This document shows positions 1-12,196 of a stretch of 64,000 bases of DNA, piece by piece. The translations under genes were made by a program, and so were the position numbers. Every line of letters starts with the position of its first letter. Positions within the stretch are counted from its first letter, which is position 1. The notes under the pieces are model-generated. The model was not told the origin of the DNA and made no database searches. It saw only the letters and a list, made by a program, of their open reading frames with translations. The stretch comes from Neospora caninum Liverpool (lineage: Eukaryota; Apicomplexa; Conoidasida; Eucoccidiorida; Sarcocystidae), in contig NC_018395.1 in NCBI RefSeq assembly GCF_000208865.1, positions 6,620,839 through 6,684,838 of the forward strand, given 5' to 3'.

Positions 1-832
1 AGCTGTCGCTCACATAGACCGGCAAGGTAGCGCCACAGCCCCCAGCTGGAAAGCTATTTCCAGAAGCAAGCAACCGCGAAAAAAATATCCCTGCTCGAGA
101 TTTTATCAGGAGCAACGCTACAAGCAGAACAGAAATCGTCAGGGACGCTGACCCCCACGGACATCCCTGAACCTGGCAATACCCGTCGTACTCTTTTTCA
201 AGGAAAAACAATCTCTTGTTTGACGGTGACAGAAGCGAGAAGAGGAGTTTTTGAGCCCACACACACCGAGCAGTTTATTGTTACTGTCAGAATGAAGCTG
301 CCTCTGTGCTGCCTTCCGCTTCACCTGTGTTCCACAAGGACGTTGCAGTGTACGCGTGGGCATAGGCAAATGCATATCCGGAAACCCCTCAGAGACGCAC
401 CGCTGAACACCTGTGACCTGATCCTCAACAAATGCAGTGCTCAAGAAATTTCCCTCAGATGCCTAAAAGATACGAACCCTCCGTGAAGTCTTGGATCCCT
501 TGAGGCACCCTGCTCATGTTTGTCTCGTGTTCATCCCACGGCTCTGTAGATGTCGAAAGAAAATGTGGAATCCAACCTTCCACCGGACGGAAGCGGCGGA
601 AACTCCTGGAGCGCTTCCGCAACTTGTGACGCTAGCGGAGGTGAAGCTGGAGTAGTTGCAGAGCTGTAGCACTTTCTTGAACCACGGCTACATCTGTTGC
701 GGGTGTTTCACGCCGTCTGAGGTACATGTGGAGGTCGGACTGTACAGGCAAACGGCTCGGCCATCTGCCCCCCCTGCAGAGAACCTCGGGTTGGACTTTC
801 CAGCGAGTAGCCGATGCACCCGACTGCATGCA
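1..832. other. Flank downstream of the minus-strand gene, no gene seen
   Basis: The stretch lies beyond the proposed stop codon at 833-835 and should contain the 3' untranslated region and polyadenylation site of that minus-strand gene. Short open frames exist on both strands, but none has a convincing start, splice partners or protein-like composition. I cannot place the transcript end. Confidence 0.4.
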
Positions 833-3800
833 TCAGCTCGTGAAGCGCCCGAGCGTTCCCTGTGCGTTTCCAGCTCTGGGAGCGTGAAGTTCCCAAGTCT
901 TCCACTTATCGCCTTCCTCGCGAAAAGCTGTCCTCGGAATCCTGGATGGCAGACACAGAAGAGAACCGGACTTTCTGAGGATCGTCGACAACGCTGATCC
1001 CAGAGCGCGCCTGAGGTGCCAGGTGACGCCCACCACGCGATCCCTTGCACCGAACTTGAGCCACTCCGTGAGAGAGGCGAGAACAGTCACGCGACTGCAC
1101 GCAATGAACTACATACAACTTTCGTTAACGCTGCCATCGAGTTCGATCCTGGGAACACGAAGGCCATCAAGCTTCCGGCGATCGTATGGGAAGAAACTTC
1201 CGGGGGACATCGTGGAGAAATCGCACAATGCAGCTGGCCAGTAACACAAGAAACTGCCGCACGCGTCGGAGGAACTCGGTCATTTACGGTTTTTCTCGAC
1301 CCTGTCTCTGAACTGCACACACCGACGTGCCCGAACACCACTTCCACAACTTGAATTTTCCCAGGTTCGGCGTCCTCGGCATCTAAACACTTACCAGCTC
1401 ATCACGGGTCTTGAAGTTTTTCCTGGCATTTGCCTCACGGTTGTCGCGAATCTGCATGCCAGTTCCAGGTTCCCTGGGGATAGAAAGAGGTGACAGCAGC
1501 AGAAATGAAAAACCAGCAATACGCAAAGCCTGTCGAGTAGACTGTCACCGCTGCATGTAGAAACCGCTGCGCTCCTGCCTTGCTGCTGCCATGGCAGAGA
1601 AATCGAACGCAACAGCCAAAGACAGCTTCGCCATGGACATGCGGAAACAAGGCTTATTCGGGCAATTTCCTGCAGCAGCAAAACGCGAAAGGGTGCTACG
1701 GTCCGTGGGCACAGAACGGGCGAAACTCTTTATCCTTTCCCCGCGCCGCTCCATAACCGGGAGTGAGTGTAGAAACCCAGACGTGAGCAGTGCGTACGCT
1801 ACAGCTGTTCCAGTTCTGTAAACCGACGCCGATCGGTTCAGATACAGCGTGACGCAGCCAGGTCCGCAGAGAAAGATACCGAGTACGTGCCGGGCAAAGA
1901 AAGCTGTTCCTCCTTTGGGAGCAGCTTTCAGCATATCCTTTCAAGGGAGGAAATCTCACAGGAGAGGCAAGCGACAAGAACTCGATCGGTGACTTACATG
2001 GCAAAGATGTTCTCGTCCGCCGGAGATTGCTCCGTAGCGCGGTACATGTTTGTGTACATAACCTTGGCCTCGAATTGCGGGTCTGAAAACGTCCAGAAAG
2101 CGTCAAAGAACCGACCAGTGCGTTTGCATGGCAAACACGGCGGCCAGCGGAGCCAACCAGAAATATAGGAGCGTAATCTAGCGGGATGTCTCGAGACATA
2201 CTGACACGCAACCACTTGTCACAATGTCGCACAATGGGAAACATGCCGATATTTTGGGCGCGAGTTCTTCACAGGCAAAGTCACAACGGCGATCTCGTCA
2301 GACGCCGCGGACTCAAGCTGCGCATTTACACACACTGCAGGGCGCTCGGGACGCCGCAGTTATTTATCGCGCGTTTCCTGTACGCGCAACAGTGCTACCG
2401 CTATTCTGCATTGAGTAGACGCTACCAAATGTGCGAAACGGCCTCGCATCGGTATGTGTTCGGAAATTCCGTTTGCCACGCGAGTCGCAAAAGCTTGGCA
2501 GCGAATTTGAAGCCCATTCAAAAAGACGTACCTCTCTGCGCGAGACCCTCTTTCTTTATCCAATCTGACAGGAAGCAAATCACGCGCACCACAGTGAAGC
2601 GCAGTCGCTTGGTTCAGCCTCAAAGCGGGAGCTGGAGCTCGAACGAGACACTCTTAAACTCCCCACCCACAGCAGGTGCGTCGCTTGACACGGGGCGACA
2701 TGGGCCTACTAAAGGAGTGACCCATACCCAATGCCTTCCTTCTTCGACAGTCACCAAGAAATGGACGTTTACGCAGGCGAAGAAGTGTTTGCCGATATCG
2801 CAAAAGATACTGATATTCCGTCCCCCCCCCTGGTAAACGCTCAGACTCAACGAGGGCTTCAAACGTCGACCGGCCGACACTGCATAACTTATGTCAACCT
2901 TGGTGGTCTGTCCCGACGCTTGGGCATCCGTTGCCCCCGCTGGAGACGCAGGGAACAGGCGCTGCATCGAGTGTCGCTTCACGCCGCATCTACAATCATG
3001 GAGCGGGAAAAGACGTACCGTCCTTGCCAACCTGGAAAAAACACCGGTTCACACCAAACACATGGCACAGTGCGGACCAGCACGCCAGCTGCAGATGAGA
3101 GAGGTACAGACGTTGCGTTTGCACACCTATCTCAGAAGCAGTGTGGGGAGAAATGCTCGTCTCAGCGCCGCGCCTAAAGAGGCGAAACTAGAAAGACAGA
3201 AATGGGCCCTGGTGGCGGCATCTCCTTTATCGCGCTGACAAAACCAGCAGCCGGCGCGCCCCGACGCGACCCGAAAAAGCGGTGCATTCGGACAGAGAAA
3301 CAAGTTGTCCGGGCACGACGTGTGGCTGAGGGCAGTGGAACCCGAGAAAAGTTGCACATAATGACGGGCGCATCTCGCGCGAGAGTGCCTGTGCCGTCGG
3401 TCGGCGTCCAAAGTTAGCCAAAAAACGGATTTTCAAACTTACAGGTCGCCTAGTGCCGTAGTCCTTCTGGTGGACGGAAGGTCCATATCTGAAGGAGGAA
3501 ACGAAACGGCGAAACATGTTCAGAGTACCATTCGAAAACACAGAAATGTCTCCTGCTAGAGTCGACCTGTAAGGGAGCGCTGGACGCACGTGCGGCGACA
3601 GGAAATGAAATGCCGAGACCACAGGAACCGAAGTCCACCCGCAAGGAGCTCTTCGCGTCTCCGGTGATATCCGGCAGGAAACGTACACAAGCAAGACCTG
3701 GCATCCTGGTGAGCACGTGGGAGTGAGAAACGATCGCATAACGCAGCGGCCGTAACGGCATATGCGCTCGAGGGACACAACCACTCCATAGACGCGATGA

Positions 3801-5963
3801 ACTGCCCAGACGGAAGGGCGAGAACGCACCGACAGTTTGTCAGCGGCATATACGCAAATGACGGACGGTTCAAAAATGAACAGGAGACCCACAGAGTTTT
3901 TGAAGCAGACTTACGTGAGTTTACTCCTGAAGAGAAAAGCGGTGATTTTGGCCTGAGGCGCGCGCTTGACCTGTGGTGACAGAAAGAGGAGTTTGCAGAC
4001 ATGTGATGCGGAGCACAAGTGCAAAACGTTTGCGCCCAACGGACACATCTTCGCATCGCTTCCGTCTGCCCACAGCGTACAGGCCCACCCGCCTCTCAAA
4101 CCGATGGTCACGGGGCTGCAGTGAACAGACTGCACGCGGAGGAATCGGGTGATTTGCAGTTGCTCTGGCCCTCCCTACAACGTATATTGACCAGCCGTGT
4201 TCCCCCACGTCAGTGGTCTTTTGCTTAGAAAGCACGATGCCATCCGCAGGACGTATGTATTTACGCACTGTAACCGCCCGATGTGAGCTGCTCGAACTCC
4301 CTATGAAATGGAAAGGCCCTCAAACCCTAGTGGGGAAGGGGTTTTCTTCCTGCAGGAGATTCTGGGAGGGCGCAGTGCTGAATGGAATTCCAGCTACTTC
4401 CCACCACCCGTCGGTCGGCGTGAACGGAACGACGCAGCGCGACGTAGCCGAGCAATGCGGCCAGATGTGTGAGGCCAGGAAAGGTGTAGAGCGCAACGGA
4501 CGAGCGCCGCATCGTCTACAAAAAACTTACTCGGGGATCTCGGTTGAACGTTTCGACGGTAAACTCCAGCAGGTCGTCCAGTCTGCAGACCGAAGGAGAC
4601 ATGGAAGGTTTCGCCCAAGGTTCACAAAGCACGAGCCCAAGGCACATACAGAAGCATCAAGAAGAGAATGAACTCTGACATGCCGCGAGAGAGTGAGGGC
4701 ACGGCACCTGGTGCTCTGTTCGCGGGGTGTACACGGCCGCCATCACCGAGAAATGAGAGACGCAGCCGCCCCTAGAGGAGTGCGAAAGAAGCGGAGACCG
4801 CGCAGCGAAGCTACCCATCTAGGGTATGCGGCAGATGTGGAGAGAATTTTTCAAGTTGAACAATCGCGACTCAACAATGTGCGAAGGAAAGATGGGCACG
4901 GAGCAACTTCAGCTCGACTAGTGTCACGGTTTCAAAACGCAGCCGGGAAGATGCATTTTTCGCCCGGTGCTCTGCCTGTTTGCCAAGGTTCTGGGCGCCG
5001 GTCCTGCGTCAGGTCTCGCGTTATTTCTGTCTTTCAGAGGACGCTTTTGCGCTACCTGCGGAAGCCGACGAAGGAAGGCGGGAAGAAGTCCTGCTCACTG
5101 GGAGAGGGGTCAAAGACTGAGAGGTCGAGGAATTCCCCTTGTTTTCTTGCGTACAGTCCGAGAACTCGAATTTTGGAAACGATCATGTACACGCCAGCAG
5201 AGCTGGCGTCGCCGCCTTCTCCGTTGGCGGCGCGCGTGACATCGTTCAGCGTCCCAGAGAAGTCGCCTAGGAGGTCTTCCATGACTCGTCCCTCAACCTT
5301 TCGTAGGAGCTCCACAGACTGGAACTGAGGGGTGTTCTTGAGACACAAGTTTAGGTCGACTTCTCGCCTTTGTTGCTCGGCTCCGAGAAGAATTTCCGCG
5401 AGCATTCTCCCGGACATCCTTTCGCTATTTTCCAGGCGCACGCACCAGACAAGTGTGGCCCAGGCAGCCTGCGCCGATGTCAGGACGACTGTGCGGCTGG
5501 CGCCGGTGGTGTCATTGATTCGCCAGGACACGGCTACGGACGCCAATCGCGCGCCGCTCTTGGGGACAGTTCCACCCTCTGTCTCTCCCTGCGATGCGCT
5601 CGAGCTCGAGCTGGACCCCTCAGTGTACGTCGCAGCCCGTTTGCCTCCGTACAGGAGATTCTTCGGGGGCTCTCCCGACTGCACGTCATTAGCGCCTTTC
5701 TTGCGGATATCACCCTGACCCTTCCCGTTCACCCCCTTCCGACCGCTCGGGGCACAGCACTGCTTGAAGCTCGCCACAAACGCCTGGAAAAATCCTCGGT
5801 CTGAGCCGTCCGGGTCTTCGCCCCGGCGCGCGCGCTCGCGTTTCGTGTGGATATTTCGAATAATGAACGAGTCAACTGTCCCTTCTTGAGACACTGTCTG
5901 ATTGTCGTAGAAGCCGGGAACCCGAGCCCCCACCGCAGTGTCATCGTCACTGGAGATGGACAT
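833..5963 (-). CDS. 11-exon gene of unknown function, about 486 aa, with three micro-exons
   Basis: I do not recognise this protein. Exons, in order of transcription: 5963-5056, 4582-4531, 3970-3915, 3488-3443, 3031-3019, 2565-2533, 2082-1998, 1473-1395, 1312-1288, 1233-1113 and 875-833 (stop). Donors are GTAAGT or GTACGT-like at most junctions, acceptors follow pyrimidine tracts (for example before 4582 and 1473), and all ten junctions keep the reading frame. Three exons are only 13, 33 and 25 nt. Residues 1-302 come from one long exon: an acidic start (SSDDD near residue 4), a basic stretch, a Ser-run near residues 116-123, then a structured-looking alpha/beta-like region. The C-terminal 180 residues are charged and low in repeats. 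No signal peptide or membrane span is evident. The start at 5963 is the first Met after a possible acceptor ending near 5985 (TCGTAG), so a further 5' exon is possible. The last two exons are the least certain. Confidence 0.6.
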
Positions 5964-6572
5964 GATAAGGCGGCAGCGGGAAGTCTACGATCGAGCGAAG
6001 AAAATGGAAATCTGGACAAGGCACAGCGCGTCACGAAAAGGGAAAAAGGCAACCACGGGAGGAGCAGCCAGTGCGCACAAGAGCGACGAAAAACTGTTAG
6101 GGGAACAGACGCAGAGACTACAAACGGGGAAGGGTCACGAGAGAGAAGACTGAGAGAAGAAAAGGGGGGGCGGAGCCGGATGCGACAGGGAGTTCGAAAA
6201 CGGGAGAAACAAGAACAAGACGCACGCGTGTGTAGACCAGGCGCGGGGACAAAGGAAGTGGAAAGTCAAGGACGCACAGTTCTGTCGGGAGACTGTAGCA
6301 GCGGAGCACATCGAGGGCTTGGAAAGCAGCTACAGGAGAACACCGATGCCAGCCGCGTACACAACGAAGGGTGCGGAAGGGCCAGTGGGAATCAGACAGG
6401 CATGGGTAGGATGCAGGTGCGAGGAAGGAAAGCGCAACGCCTCAGGCTGCATTAACCGAGGCCGGTGGAGTGAATCTGCGCGGGGAGGTCACCTATTTGC
6501 TTGGCACACCAGCCTCTAGCACAACGCTGAAACCCGCGTTTGCGTGAAAAAGCGTCCGGCGCGTTCACGCCG

Positions 6573-6579
6573 CGTCTCA
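6573..6579 (-). promoter_or_regulatory. Possible WGAGACG-type promoter element
   Basis: The minus strand reads TGAGACG here, about 610 bp upstream of the minus-strand start codon at 5963. WGAGACG heptamers are known promoter elements in Toxoplasma. A single heptamer is weak evidence on its own. Confidence 0.25.
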
Positions 6580-6610
6580 CGACTGAGCATCAGCATTCGT
6601 CTGAAGACGA

Positions 6611-6623
6611 GGGGGGGGGGGGG
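6611..6623. repeat. G13 homopolymer
   Basis: Thirteen consecutive G residues lie in the divergent intergenic region, close to the possible WGAGACG element. Such tracts are length-variable and prone to sequencing error. Confidence 0.8.
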
Positions 6624-8629
6624 CAGGAATCACAGAAGCGCTTCATACCCTGCTGTGGCGTTGTTCTCAGATTCTCAAAGGCGGGTACATACACAAATGC
6701 CGCCGGCAATCGAGGCTGAAGCGCGCCTACGGAGTGTGGATTCGCGACACATCTGCAAAGGAAGAGGCTTGCATTTGCAGATTTGATGCCCATCTACTAG
6801 GAGATGAGGGGATAAATGCAACCGGAAGACTGGAGACGCAGGCACAGAGTGGTAGCCGCCGCGCCTCCCGGTGCCGTTTTTTTGTCGCAGCGAAACAAGA
6901 GACGACTGATGTGGAGCTGATGAAGGTGGAGCGAGAAAAAGCTGGGTCCGCACACACTGACATCTCAAGGCAGTAGAAACAAATCCCTGCTTCCGAGGAC
7001 AATCGATGAACGGGTCCCGGCCCTTCTCCCCGTCCACGGACCGATCAGCCAGCCGCAGAGGCTGCCCCGCGATCGCGGGCCAAGCAAAAGGCGTGAGGAC
7101 CAAGACTCGGAAAACCGACTGAACCGGGAGCATGCAAAGCCAAGAAGAAACCGCAAGTGACCGAAGAAACCTACGAACCGCGGCGGAAATGGCTTACAGG
7201 AGAAAGAAAAAATTGTGCGGTGACACTGAGTTGCGACGCAGGGTCAGGTGCTCAAAACGGCACAGACAGACAGACTGCGCGGCTCTCGGAGGAAGAAAAA
7301 GCAAGGAATCTCCTTCGCACTCCTTTGGCACGGAGCCCTATTTCCAAAGTCCTTTGCTTAAGGCAAAAGTTGGCGTCTTGTCCGTCGGGGGACGGGTTGC
7401 CAACCGCGACGATGGCGGCCTCTGCAAACGACGCATGCAAGCGCGCTTCTGCCTGTTCGTGCAGGGTGTGATGGCGGGAAGCCCAAAAGTTGTCGATCTG
7501 CAGGCGCATCTCTCGTGCGGAATTTGGGAGTGATCACTATCACAATCTGAGGCAATGCTGCCGCCTCTCCAGTCGTTTAGACGGAGACAAATGACATGGG
7601 TCTCTTGGCGGCGAGGCAGGGAGCAGAGGACAAGGGTCACCCGGCGGAAGGCAAAACCTCGGGCATTTTTGGGTGGGAACAGCTTCGCGAATTTCCCTTG
7701 GCCGGCGCCAGTCTAAGGGGTTTTCAAGATTCAAGACCTGGCCTCGGCCCGGTTCCCCTCTCGACATTTATGCGGCGGGACGGGTTTTCGCAAAGGGCGC
7801 CAAGTGTCGTTCTCCATCTTCGTGGACCGAGTCCGAGCAGTCAGATCCCCGGGTGCGTGTTTCGCGCGGGATTCCGCTTTTCCCCGCTTCCTTCTCTTGA
7901 GCAAACGGTGCCTTCCTTTGTTGAGTCAACGCACATGCCGACTTGGTTCCCAATCCTTAGCGCGGTCGTTTTGTGGTCTGCGAAAAACAGGCAGTTCAAA
8001 AAGTGCAGCCCGCTCTCGTCCCGTGGCGACTCCGGCGTATCTCTGATACTCGCTGGTGCTGCGCGTGCGGATAGAAGGAATATCGCACACGAGGAGAAAA
8101 ACGATCAAGTGCCCTTTGATTGAGAAGTCTGTTGCTGCCAGGATCATGATCTGGGCGGTTTACGGGGAGGAACCCTGCGACTGCAGCAGGCGACCGATGA
8201 TCTCGTCGAGGAATTTGGCGACACGCGCCGTCGAAAGACTCAGTGTGCAAGTGTCCCTTTGTTATAAAATCCGAAATTCACTCTCTCCAAGGTCGGAGAA
8301 TACTGTAAAGGCTTTCAAAGCCTCTCGTCGGATTTTCTTCTAGGTTGTAACGCGGGTCACGAGCGCCCGATTGTTTTGTGTTTCCGCCGACAGCGGTGCC
8401 AACCTCGTTACCGTTTGCCTGTTTTCTCTTCCTGAAAAGGCAGAAACAAAGGACTGCGCTTCGCTCGCGAGCTTCCCTTTCGTCGGAGTTCCCCATTGAG
8501 CTGCTTTAATCCGTTCTCTCTTGTCTTTCTCGTCGAAGCAACGGGTCCGTCTGATGTCCCGGTTCTTCCGACGTTGGGGCGCCTCTCACCTGGATGAGTT
8601 TTCCTCTGATCCTGCCGCGCCGCTCCACC

Positions 8630-11600
8630 ATGGGCCCGCACAGATCATCTTCTGCTGCCTCGTCCCCACTCTTCTCCCCTTCGTCCTTCGCGCAGAGCAC
8701 CGTCCGCCTCGCCACTCCGTCGCGGGGCTGTCACGTCGTGGCGGGCGCAGTTGAGAATGAAGTCGAGAAGCTCCGGCAGAATCTAGCAGAGATCCTGGAT
8801 CGGCGCTTGCCAGCGAACCGCGGAAAGCGACGGGGAGATGGCCTCCGAGGAGATAGCTGGATTGCGCACATCGCCGTCTTGTCCCCAGGGGTAGCGATTT
8901 CCGTAAACGAAAATTGCGATCCCACTGTGCGCGGCGACATGAACACAGCTCTCGACTTGCTTACGGGTACAAAGCTGCGAGGCCACGTTGATCAACTCTT
9001 TTTGTCCAGATCGCCCTTGCGTCTGCGGAAGCACTTGCTCGGGAGGATTGGCGCTGGCGTCTAGCCGCAGCCGAGCTGTTTCGCGTCTTGACCCCGTCGC
9101 TCTCTGTGCTCCGATTCTTCTCTGTGTAGAGTGCACGGCTTCGGGGCGTGTGGCGGCGGGCGCGCTTGGCGTCTTGGACAGGTGTTTCGGGTTCGTGTTG
9201 CACGGAACAGTTCCGTGGTCGTGGAATGCCCTTCGTCGAGAACGATCGTGTGCACAATGGAAGGACTCTCCACTTTTGTTTCCCATGACGCGGTTGCTTG
9301 TCGTTGTGTCCCTTTCCTTAGAGAAATCGGCTTTGCCCAGCAACATAGTCTGGCCCGTGCTGGTGGGGAGCAGCCTCGCTCTTCCCTTAGGAGGTGCTCA
9401 TGGCGGCCTTGCCTTAGGTACGTGGCAAGGCGTGTACATTGTAGATGGACGAGAAGGAGGCGGCGATGTAGACCTTGTCCTGACGCTCCTGCCTTCTTTC
9501 CACCAGACTCAGCGGACGGTCCAAGCAAAGACAAGAGGATGCGAGGACATCGGACATGAAGTAAGTTGGGAAACCGCAAGCCGTTTCCGACGCCGCCGTT
9601 TGTGTTGTACTGGGCCATGATATGAAGTCGCTGGGCGACGTCGAGTGGCCAGTTGGGGGACGACCTTGGCACTTTCAGGGAAGAGTCGCAGAATCTGCCC
9701 AGCCAGGCTTAGAGAGAGTGCTGTGAAATCTTGGCTTAGAAGCCAGCGGGGTCCCGCTTCCGACATACTGCCTAGGTTCGAACAGTCTGTCATTGAGAGG
9801 TCCGAAAAGGGAGGAATGGCATCACTGCGTGGCTTTCTGAGGCAACTCTGCGTGGCTCCATCTCTCTGCAGCTGGCCCGGTTCGTGGCCTCTGTCACCTC
9901 CCCGTACTGTCCAAGCGGCTTTTCCGCCAAGGCGTCAAGACAGGGAACCGGAGAAAGAGATTTCCAGGGAGCAGCGGAATCGTTCCTCGTCCATGTGTGG
10001 ACAAGGCACACCTCGTGCTCCCTCTCTGTGTTAGGCGAGGCAGAGCTCAGAGAAATAGAGCCTCTGATGAGTCGGGTCATTCCTGAAGCGTGGAATGACC
10101 GACACTTCCAGCACACGTACGAGGGTCCAGATGACATGCCTGCACACGCGAAAACGACTCTTTTTACACCAGAAGTTCTCCTGCCTGTGGCTGCCCCGGA
10201 GAGTGAAGATGGGATTCGGCGAAGAGCGGACTCTGTCGAGGCCGAGGGAGCTGAGAGCGCGCTCGCGAGCACAGTGCCCGAAGAGCGCGTGGATACGGAG
10301 CGGAGAACCACAGACGAAAAAAGCAAGCGTTTCGAGAAGTGCTACCAACGATTAGATTTTGGACCCAGTCAAACAGTTGCGCTGAATGAACATCGAGACG
10401 GAGGAGGATGGGGCGGCGGCCATGCGCGAAAGCTTGTCTTCAGCGCGTTAGGTGTTCCGGCAGAATCCCGTGACCTTGTCTGCGGCGAAGACGGGAAAAT
10501 ATTCACGGTACGTGGCTGCTGAGTCACCCATGTTGAACTGCATGCGAACCGTTGGATCGTCAATGGTAGAGACTGTTTCTGCGCTCTTCCGCAAAGCAGT
10601 GCCGACCCTGTCCGTTTGGGTAGTCTCTGCGGTCACCTCATGTGCTAGAGATTATGATGAGGCTCTGCTACTTGTCGCTGAATCCTCCGATGTGGGGTTC
10701 CGATTCTCCTGTAGGCGTCCAGGTCGAACCTTGCAACAGTGGCCGCATGCGCTTGTTGAATATTTGTTTCTGTGGTGACTCAGATGCGCCATGTCGTACC
10801 AGTGACCATGCGGAGCCGGCCGGGCGCCACCGCTCCGATGAAGGCGCACCTGGAACGAGTACGTCTCTTTGCTACGTTGGTGGCATCCTACAGCTCCGTC
10901 TAGAGATCCGCACTCCGACTGTGTTAAGATCATTTCGATGATGCTCGAGTCTCCGTTCCTGGCAAGCCTGTAAAAATCGTGGAAATTGACGGAGAGCTCG
11001 CTGTCTTTGTCGCACATATCGAGTTTCAAAGGGGGGATTCAGGACCGTGTGGGGGCACTTGGGTTCTGCAGCTCGTTTTGTCTGGTTGCCAAGACTGTTG
11101 TGATTCTCTGAATGACCAGCCTCGCCTTCGCTTGCCACATTCTTCCTTGGGCACTCGTCAGGCATTCCGGAAGGCGTTGGCGAAGGTTCAAATTGGTGGA
11201 CTGCACTGTTACGTTCGCGCACACGGGGCGGGCCTCGTGGTTGCCCGTCGCACTGACGCGGCAGGGGGGGAGATGGACACCCGCAGAGGTATGCAGGACG
11301 AAGCAGAGGTCGGCACTGACAGCAGAGGTGAAGATGGCGGCGAGGCGGTGCGGCAAGTTCTTGAAAGCGTCATCCCAGACAGGTACTCATGTGACATGGA
11401 GAAAAAACCGAGAGCTCTACCCTCCTCGGCAGTAAAATGCGTGTGGAGCATTCGAGGACGTCGTCGACTGAGTCGCCGTTGAACCTGGGATGGCACACAA
11501 ATGGATGTGGTTGTTTCTTGCGAGGTGGTAACGCGCGCGCCTAGTAGTCTAACTTGCATATGGAAGGCTGTAAACGTAACCGGTGACCTGAAGTCTGTCC

Positions 11601-12068
11601 GTTCCGGCAAGAGCATCGAGGCGCATGCGTGAAAGGCCCGCCCCGGGCTCGAAGCTGTGACGATCGAGTGTTTAGCGTGAAACTCAAGTGTTTTTCCATC
11701 GCCTTGTCTCCTGGACGCTGTTTATGTCTCTTCACAGCTGGCGCGCAGGATCAAATACTGCAGCATCGGATGATGGGGGCGACTCCACTGTGGCATGGGG
11801 TCGAGGAGCTCTACTAGGAAATGGATTACTCATTCCAGTACGAAAGGGGAAGCTCCTGTGCCCTCCAGAGCATGACATTTTTTTGTGGACGGCAGGACTG
11901 GTAGGGACAAAATCTCATTCCGAAAGAGTCCCCGACGAGCGACCGACAGAAGGACATGTGAACAGAGCACCGTCGTCGGAAGGTTGTTCGCGATGGGATG
12001 CGCCCAAGCAGAGGGTCGAGGTGACGTGCACACTGCTGGGTTCCATGTCGACTCTTGAGCATGCCTGA
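8630..12068 (+). CDS. Protein with three tandem UPF0047/YjbQ-like domains (about 703 aa)
   Basis: Proposed exons: 8630-8966, 9010-9181, 9341-9560, 9872-10507, 10967-11382 and 11738-12068 (stop). All junctions are in phase; donors include GTAAGT at 9561 and GTACGT at 10508, and acceptors at 9871 and 11737 follow good pyrimidine tracts. The start CCACCATGG at 8630 has strong Kozak context; an in-frame ATG lies at 8594. UPF0047 (YjbQ) is a small widespread family, normally one domain of about 140 aa, linked in bacteria to thiamine phosphate synthase-like activity; its role here is unknown. Repeat 1 (residues about 30-230) keeps NENCDP (93-98) and LGTWQG (195-200). Repeat 2 (about 244-490) keeps HTS (289-291) and HTYEGPDDMPAHAK (324-337), then carries a long polar insert. 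Repeat 3 (about 505-700) keeps the HGAGLVV strand and the LLGNGLLIPV region, but the LGTWQG motif is replaced. No signal peptide is obvious. The second exon is the weakest: skipping it with an acceptor at 9348 is also in phase. Confidence 0.72.
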
Positions 12069-12196
12069 TTTAAAGGCTGCGACATGCCTTTGCAGTGCCG
12101 TACAGGGGGCACCATGTCGAGGCGCTAGCCGCTGTGAACAGCGACGGCAAATTTTAGCCTGGTAGCGTCGTGACGCATCGCTTCCGCGTACACAGG

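Larger units (their letters stand above)
5964..8629. other. Divergent intergenic region between two genes
   Basis: The two flanking genes are transcribed away from each other, so this 2.7-kb stretch should hold both promoters and both 5' untranslated regions. Purine-rich plus-strand sequence covers about 5990-6200. Open frames up to 175 codons (for example 7596-8123 on the plus strand) lack matching splice signals and have arginine/serine-rich composition typical of chance frames. Undetected leader exons are possible. Confidence 0.4.

Noticed and set aside
708..905. Minus-strand frame containing HELMHAVG, resembling an HExxH zinc-protease motif
   Set aside because: The frame is out of phase with the exon chain of the minus-strand gene. 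The phase-consistent reading of the same acceptor stops at 833. The third metal ligand expected in metzincins or leishmanolysins is not in place, and no other protease feature is present.
1998..2082. Alternative frame of the seventh exon of the minus-strand gene, also open
   Set aside because: It has poor third-position GC use and breaks phase with the 33-nt exon, whereas the chosen frame fits both neighbours.
7596..8123. 175-codon plus-strand frame
   Set aside because: It has chance-like composition, no family, no splice partners, and it lies in the shared promoter region.
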